A stretch of 64,000 nucleotides of DNA from assembly GCA_007922305.1 (NCBI GenBank), contig ML677351.1:16583119-16647118 (forward strand), given 5' to 3'. The position numbers were made by a program, and so were the translations under genes. The notes beneath the pieces were generated by a model, which did no database searches, was not told the origin of the DNA, and was given only the letters and a program-made list of their open reading frames with translations. This document shows positions 57,830 to 64,000 of this stretch, piece by piece. The stretch is from Dermatemys mawii. Taxonomy: Eukaryota; Chordata; Testudines; Dermatemydidae. Positions within the stretch are counted from its first letter, which is position 1. Every line of letters begins with the position of its first letter.

Positions 57830-59685
57830 GAGCATGTTTGGTGTAAGTGGAACCTTTTGGAGATTTTCACTCTGAGAGTCTAACAAGTCTCTACTGAACA
57901 TGTGCAAATCTGTATTTATTTTTTTTCCCAGGGCTTGCAACTTGAATGGATTTTCACAAGGATGGCAAAAAGTACATCCGTCACACGCCACCTGCCAAAT
58001 TTCAAGTCCCTGCCCCAAAGTGTGTGTATGGGGATGGGGAGGGTAGATCTTCTCAAAAAACTAAGTCACCAGAATTTCTTTTAACATGGACAAAACAGTG
58101 TATTTTTTCCCTCACTACCTTCTCAGAAATGGTTGAATCATTCTGGGTGAAATTTTCCCATCCTGTTCCCCCCTTCTACTCCCTACCCCCAAAAAAGTAA
58201 TAAGAATTCAGGCTGAGGCACAAACCTAGCATGGAAAAAAATTGGAACAAATGCTTAACATTTTTGGCAAATGTATGAGCAACAGGAAAAGGGGCTTTAC
58301 AATGGAAAGTGTGGGGCAACCATAACAGGTGATGAAATTGTGTGTGATTTAGTTCTATTCTATAATATTTTATAGAAAGAATCCAGTATTTGTCTGTTAA
58401 ATAGTTCCCTTTATCCAATAATTTAGTAAATGATTGCATTATAAAAAAAACCAAACCAACAACCACCCTTTAGAATTGGTTGAATGTTGTTTGGTGAGGG
58501 GTGATTTTTCTAAGTCAGAAATAAGAATAGGCACCAAACTCCCTTTTGTTAGGTTGAAAATCCCCCCTGTCCCAACAGATAATTAAATGGCAATATTTAT
58601 TGAATAATTTGACATTTTTCTGTATTTGGTTTGATAATTTTATCATTGAGCAATATATATCTCATGATCCCACCTTATAATGACCAGTATTGGTCCCTGG
58701 TGAGTACTAGTCTGTGTGTGTCTTGGGGAGAGAATGAGAACCACAGAACTACATGTGACTGCTGCTAGTCATGTTGCTCCACTGCAGGGGCCTTGGGCAG
58801 AACAGTGATGAAGGTGATGTAAGAATCTCTACCATCACTATACTATTCTATATATTAGAGGCAATTCTGGATCACTGTGACCTCAGTTCAGGCAAGCATC
58901 CCTATTCAGGAAGGGCACATAAGCATTTATCTCAAACCCTTTTACATTAATGGTTCTTAAATAAATGTATGTTTATATGCATTTCTCAATCAGAGCCTGT
59001 AATAATTTTTTTGCCACTAAATCCTTTTGAAATTAGCTGCATGTTGGTGTCACTAATATCTAAGTATTATACATAGCAAAATGAGTAGATTGTCTGTGGT
59101 TTCTACTACACAAAAATCGTGTAAAATGAGGATCGTAGTTTCGGGTCCTAAGCTGAATGGCAACACGTCAGTTATATTTACAATTATGTTCATTTATGTA
59201 TCCTTTCAATGGGAGTATTGCTGCATCAAAATGAAAGAATGCTGCAGTCTTTCAATAGGCTTTGAAAGGAAGTTGTTTTCCTATTTCTCCCTCCCACTCC
59301 CCAGGAGCCACAAAAATGTTGTATAGTTAATTGTTGAATAGGAGAAACTAACACCATGATGCCAACTAAAATTTGAAAACTGCTATGAGGTGCTTTCTTT
59401 ACACACCTTTTATAATGAAAGTCAAGGCAACTTTTGAGTCCATTACTGAGTGTTCTATTCCTTTGCCTGTGTTTAAATATTTTTTCTCTCTTTTTTTTTA
59501 ACCTTGGGTTTCCACCAGTTGACAACCTGGTAAAGTCTAGAAATCCCACTTGTTGCCTATTTGTTTGGTTTTACCATCTTTTATACCGGATCTGTGGTGT
59601 TACATGAGTATTTTATATGGGTTCAGGTTTATTACATAGTGTTCAGGTTTTGGATTACATTTTTCATGCACCTGTTTCTTTCTTG
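57830..59685. other. Unannotated stretch
   Basis: No gene or named repeat supported. Frames of 60-107 codons at 57902-58466 and 59081-59549 do not resemble known proteins. Confidence 0.4.
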
Positions 59686-59687
59686 AA

Positions 59688-59825
59688 GGGCTTGTTCCTG
59701 GACATGTGTATCTTAAGCATGTGAATAGTCACATTGACTTCAAGCCCTATTTAAGAATAAAAAAGGAAAACAAGTTTACTCATGTGCTTATATATATGTT
59801 TTAAGTACTTTGTTGGACTGGACCT
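59688..59825. repeat. Ancient palindromic repeat relic
   Basis: Phrases tatcttaagcatgtgaatag, cacattgacttcaagccc and tttactcatgtgcttat are arms and centre of the same family as 54680-56775 and 56910-57006. Confidence 0.5.
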
Positions 59826-60610
59826 AAAGCACTTAGAGTCTTACAAGTTGGAGCCCTGTTTTCGCTCTTGTCCAAAACTTACTAGTGTTCAGGACTAGTT
59901 TAAGCATCTAGTATGGTAATGTTAAAATGACGTAACAGAATTACCTCAGCAGGGCTACAATTATTTTTAAATGAATGGTCTCTTATTGCTTTTCCTGGCC
60001 AACATCTCCTCTCTTCCTTTCTGATTTCAATTGACACAGTCACTAAAAATCTTTTAAATTGGTAGAGATGATAAAATAATACAGATCAGATATGATGGAT
60101 AATTATTTCTCATGGTTCCATTCAGCTGCTAACTATTGAAATGTTTAAGTCACTGAGTCAAAGGGCCTTTTTAAAATTTTAAGAACTAGATGATCTTTTG
60201 TATCATGAAACAGATACAAGCAAATGAATGAACACTTATGTCTGACGGTAGAATGGCCGGTTAAATATTTTTAAAACACTTGGAAGCAATTTGTAGTGAA
60301 TAATGAAGTTGAAATTTAGCCCCTCATCCATTCATGTCCAATGTCCAAACTGACTTTGTTTTTTTTACAAATATGCTTATTATTTCACATTTTCTAAATG
60401 CTGATCACAGTCCAAACTCGATGGCCTTTCAAGCATGCTTCAAGCCATGTCTATTTATGCAAGGACATAGCTAGAGTCCAGAGGTTTTTTTTTTCTTCTT
60501 GAGATGGAGTTAGGAGAAAGGAAAAGTTGGAATCTTTTCCTGACCATTAGACAAATTCAAGAATTCGACATCAGCATGAAATATATGATTTAACCACACC
60601 ACTTCTTATA

Positions 60611-61544
60611 CAGTAACTCCTCACTTAACGTTATAGTTATGTTCTTAAAAAATGCAACTTGAAGCAAAATGATGTTAAGCAACTCCAATTTCCCCATAAG
60701 AATTGCTATAAATAGGGGCAGGGAAATACAGGGAATTTTTTTTTTCCGGACAAAAGGCATTATATACATTTTAAACAATTTTAAATAAGCAATTTAATAC
60801 TACCATCATTGCTGAGTATGAAGCTTGGTTGAGGTGGTGGAGTCAGAAAGTGGAAGAGGGTAGATTGTCTGGCTGCTCCTCTTGCTGAAATTTCTGAACT
60901 CGAAAATAACACATCTAGAGATTGTTGTTTTGCTTTCCTTTATTTTTTTTCTTTGTAAATGTCTTGATAGCAAGTCATTAGATGACCAATTCCCCAAATC
61001 ACTTTGGAGCTGCGTTCCTTGTCAGGATTGTCATCACTCAGGATTTGCAAGCCAGCCTTAACCCACCTCTTCTCCCTGCTTCCCCTCCTCCCCCTTTACT
61101 CCTCTCTCTCCTGTCCGCAGCTCACGGTGTTCAGGAGGGAGGAGAAGGAGCATGGAGGAGGCGCATAGGCTCCTGCGACAGTCAGCTGGTTTACAGTGTT
61201 CGGGAGGGAGGGGGAACCTGCATGCCGAGTCCTCACTTATCCCCACTCCCCTGTGAATGCTGCAAAACAGCTGATTCCCATGGGCAGGATGTGGCAGCAG
61301 GGGAGGGAGGGAGGCAGGAGGAAGGTGCTGATCCGCCGAGTCTGCCGGTGGGTGGGAAGCACTGAGGGAGTTGTAGGGGAGCTGATTAGGGGTTGGGGGA
61401 GACTGCCAGCTGTGGACAAAGGAGGCACCAAATGATGTTGTGGCGGAACATTGCACAACTTTAAAAGGAGCATATTCTATAATGGAGTAGGCACGTAAGA
61501 GCGAAACAATGTTAAGCGAGAGGACGTTAAGTGGCGAGTTACTG
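60611..61544. mobile_element. Tc1/mariner-type (Tigger-like) non-autonomous DNA element, 934 bp
   Basis: The terminal repeats are cagtaactcctcacttaacgt on the left and acgttaagtggcgagttactg on the right, a 21-bp inverted pair with two mismatches. Both ends are flanked by TA (60609-60610 and 61545-61546), the target of Tc1/mariner transposases. Subterminal sequence also repeats (atgttaagcaactcc and aatgttaagcgagag). The interior is GC-rich, with a Pro/Ser-coding block at 61050-61470 giving frames of 63-132 codons on both strands; none is a transposase. The Tigger-like label rests on the CAGTAACTC-style end and TA flanks. Confidence 0.85.
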
Positions 61545-61596
61545 TATGTGAATCTGGGGCTTATCAGAAATAAAAATGTCTTTAGTTGGTTATAGC

Positions 61597-61770
61597 TAGA
61601 GTTGGTTCAATTAATTCACTGATTTTCCATAAATGCTTCCCATCAAATATTTTTTTCATTTTGTGCTTAGCTTGATTGTGAATTTGAAGGGCAGTAGTAT
61701 GTCGGGTTTTTCAATAAATAATGAAAACCAGTCTTTGTTAGAGGGGGGGAAAAACACATTTTCACTTTCC
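61597..61770. repeat. Fragment of the AGAGCTGG-type AT-rich repeat
   Basis: Starts tagagttggttcaattaatt and contains ttttttcattttgtgctt and gggtttttcaataaataatg, similar in style to 57160-57500. Poorly resolved. Confidence 0.3.
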
Positions 61771-62214
61771 TAGTTTGGTATGACATCTATATTACAATAA
61801 ATTGGCTGGTGGAAACATGTCCCAGCGCCTCTCAGCTGTGTGTGATATTACCAATACTATTCCAACAGCTTCTGGAAATTCCTCCATAGTGGTAGATGTA
61901 GGTGCACGTAAGTCCATGTTCTCTTCCCATTGTTAAAAGGCAGTCCTAAGTAGTCAGTGTATGCAGCAGGATAATGAGAGTGCAGTTCAGAAGTTGCAAC
62001 AGATTTGTTACAGTATGTCAGAACTGTAAGTATTTCAGGTAAAATTCAGTGCGTCTATAAACCAACAGATTCTTTGGGTATGTAATACCAGGGTCACACA
62101 ATTACCACAGAATCTATTTACCATATTTACTCTAATTACTTATCAGTGAAGAATCTAATGTTAAAGTTTCCCAGAATTCTAGGAGCCAGGGTTATGGAAT
62201 ATTTGTAGGCAGTT

Positions 62215-62410
62215 CAGAGGAAAGCAAGGTGGACTAGTGAGTAAGATCCTGGACTGGGAGTCTGGCATTGGGTTCTAGACCTGACTTGGCCACTGACCTG
62301 TTGTGTGGCCTCAGGCGACTCATTTTACTTCTGTGCCTCCTCCTGCCACACACACGCTCTTTGTTGCCTGCTTAGATTGTAAACTCTTCAGGACAGGGAC
62401 TATAACCTAC
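62215..62410 (+). repeat. MIR/CORE-type SINE with tRNA-like head
   Basis: The head has an A-box-like gtggactagtgagtaag and, about 30 bp on, a B-box-like gggttctagacc. The core follows as ggccactgacctgttgtgtgg, then cctcaggcgactcattttac. The tail ends cagattgtaaactcttcaggacagggac-like. This is the clearest tRNA-type SINE head in the window. Sense orientation, diverged, directly before a Harbinger MITE. Confidence 0.65.
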
Positions 62411-62419
62411 TGAGAGTAT

Positions 62420-62714
62420 GGGTACATCTTCACTACCCACCGGATCGGTGGGTAGCAATCAATCTTTTGGCGATCGATTTATCGCATCTCGTTAAGACAC
62501 GATAAATTGATCGCCAGCAGTGTCCTCGTCAACTCTGGTACTCCAGCTTGCAGTGAGGAGCAAGCTGGAGTCAACAGGGGAGCACGCCGCCGACCGCCAC
62601 TGCCATGAGGACAGCAGGTAAGTCGGCCGAAGATACGCCAACTTCAGCTACGTGAATAAGGTCACTGAAGTTGGGTATCTTTGGTCGATTCCCACCCCCA
62701 CTGTAGACCAGCCC
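62420..62714 (+). mobile_element. PIF/Harbinger-type MITE, second copy
   Basis: Left end gggtacatcttcactaccc and right end actgtagaccagccc are inverted repeats (GGGTACATCTTCACTAC against GGGCTGGTCTACAGT). Flanks are TAT at both 62417-62419 and 62715-62717. The interior (cgatcgatttatcgcatctc, acgataaattgatcgcc, gaagatacgccaacttcagc) is the complement of 295-588, so the two copies are inverted relative to each other. Lengths are 295 and 294 bp. Confidence 0.8.
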
Positions 62715-62719
62715 TATGT

Positions 62720-64000
62720 ATCATCCTCAGCACAATAGAATTTCTAGCCTCTGTTTGGACCTCTAGTTGTTGTTGTATTACAAATACATAGTAATTTGTG
62801 GGTTCAGACTTCAAACATGCATTCCTTATGTAACTATCCCTTCCACTCTTTTTACTGAATTGAATGTAATTAAACAGCCATTTTCTAAGGCTGGCAGCTA
62901 GTGCTACTGACTCAACTGATTTTAATTTCAGGCCAGTAGGCTGGGCTACTCAACTTAATTCTAGGAAAATGTCAGCTAACGATGAGAAGGTTCTGTTCAA
63001 CTGAACAAATGTTTAGTCACCCTACATACTGAAGCAAATGGAAAATGCCTTTTAGTTGCATCAGTGTACTGTAAACCCAGCTTTAAGAACTTTTTAAAGT
63101 CACTCAACTCTTCTTGCCTCCCAACTCAGTTGAGTTCGTGGGCCAAGTTCTACTTGGAAGCCCTTGCTACTTTGTGGCCAAAGACTTGTACTCCTCCAAT
63201 GTATAGTATATGTAATTCTTCTTCCCTGTATAGAAAATAGAATTTAATACAAAGCAGGCAGAGCATGCTCTTCCATCTCATTAACTCATGGAGGGCTTGT
63301 CCTAGAATGATGTGGGTTGTGGGAGTGAGGTATAGGTGAGACGACATTCTCCATGCTAATCATGTAGGGATTCTACTCATGGTGTAACACAACCATATAA
63401 AACCTTCTGCAGCCCCTCACTGTTGTGAATAGTTTTTCTTAAGAGGAATTTCCATGGGCAACAGTTGACAGAGGAGTCCTTGGTAGAGTAGAAACACAAG
63501 TGTTTCTACTGGTGTCATGCTGTTAATGAATGGGACCAGATCCTCTGCACCTACGACTCTCTGTACTCCTAAACCTATGCTTGCCTGATGGTTTCAGGGA
63601 ATCTAGAGAATTAATGGGCTAGACTCTCACTCTCTTTGCTACAGAGGAGGACACGCCTTTCCTTCCAATAGAAGAATATGGTGGGCACTTCATCAGGGAG
63701 TTTCCTATTCTTTGCATGGATATTATTGCACAAATGGTATTATCTGCTCAGTTACCCTTCTGAGTTTATTTCCCTTCTGCTCTCCAGGAAAAGTTATAGC
63801 ATAGGTATGGGGGTATTTTTTATGAGTGCTAACAAGCAAAATATAAATGTATATACTTAAAATTACTCTGACCATTGTTGAGGATCTAGAAAGTTAATGA
63901 AGCTTATGAGCCACTGTTCTGCAGGTGATTTTATTATTATTATTTATTAACTGTCAAACAGCACTTACCTGTGTTAACCAGTTTCCAAAGAGGGAGGTAA
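62720..64000. other. Unannotated stretch at the window end
   Basis: No gene or repeat supported, apart from a (TTA)n-like run at 63931-63949. The window ends without a recognisable boundary. Confidence 0.4.

Noticed and set aside
62610..62625. Donor-like caggtaagtc
   Set aside because: It is part of the Harbinger MITE interior.
1..64000. CRISPR arrays, operons, bacterial promoters or ribosome-binding sites
   Set aside because: There are no regularly spaced identical repeats and no dense coding; all repeat evidence is vertebrate. These feature types do not apply.

Overview
The window looks like vertebrate nuclear DNA that is intergenic or deeply intronic, and most likely from a turtle. It is AT-rich and CpG-poor. 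No reading frame could be tied to a conserved protein-coding gene, and no rRNA, tRNA, operon, origin or CRISPR array was seen. The assignment rests on the repeats: CR1 LINE 3' ends with their characteristic terminal sequence, PIF/Harbinger MITEs with GTCTACAC-type ends, several hAT MITE families, a Penelope-like element (PLE) with a GIY-YIG endonuclease, a TG...CA solo LTR and old CORE/MIR-type SINEs. This mixture is familiar from chelonian genomes. Family names come from recognition, not from a database search; the boundaries and target-site duplications (TSDs) were read directly.

Layout. 1-3.4 kb is densely repetitive: a PLE 3' end (minus strand) split by a Harbinger MITE, a CR1 end, LTR-like sequence and a hAT MITE with a perfect 8-bp TSD. 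3.4-9 kb holds another hAT-like element, a Harbinger-type MITE, a compound microsatellite and a 135-bp hAT MITE. 9.6-11.2 kb has CR1 copies on both strands, one nested. 11-23 kb is mostly unannotatable, with a hAT-in-hAT nest near 14.6-15.2 kb. 23.0-24.2 kb is GC-rich and contains a hAT element carrying an 84-bp minisatellite. 25.9-31.4 kb has an old CR1 body, a 213-bp palindromic MITE and an 888-bp Harbinger-like element. 34-44 kb has LTR-like segments, SINE relics, a second CCCTA-type hAT MITE and a well-preserved CR1 3' end. 50.4 kb holds the best protein-coding candidate, a 90-bp exon-like segment. 54.7-57.0 kb is a three-layer nest: an old palindromic repeat split first by a hAT element and then by a solo LTR, each with its own TSD. 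57.5-62.7 kb holds another hAT, a 934-bp Tc1/mariner-type element flanked by TA, a SINE and a Harbinger MITE.

These elements do not act together as a system. The window is a record of successive transposon insertions, and the TSDs and interruptions give their relative ages. I found no convincing undescribed functional system. The items most worth checking are the candidate exon at 50445-50534, the nest at 54.7-56.8 kb and the PLE/MITE nest at 0.27-1.2 kb.
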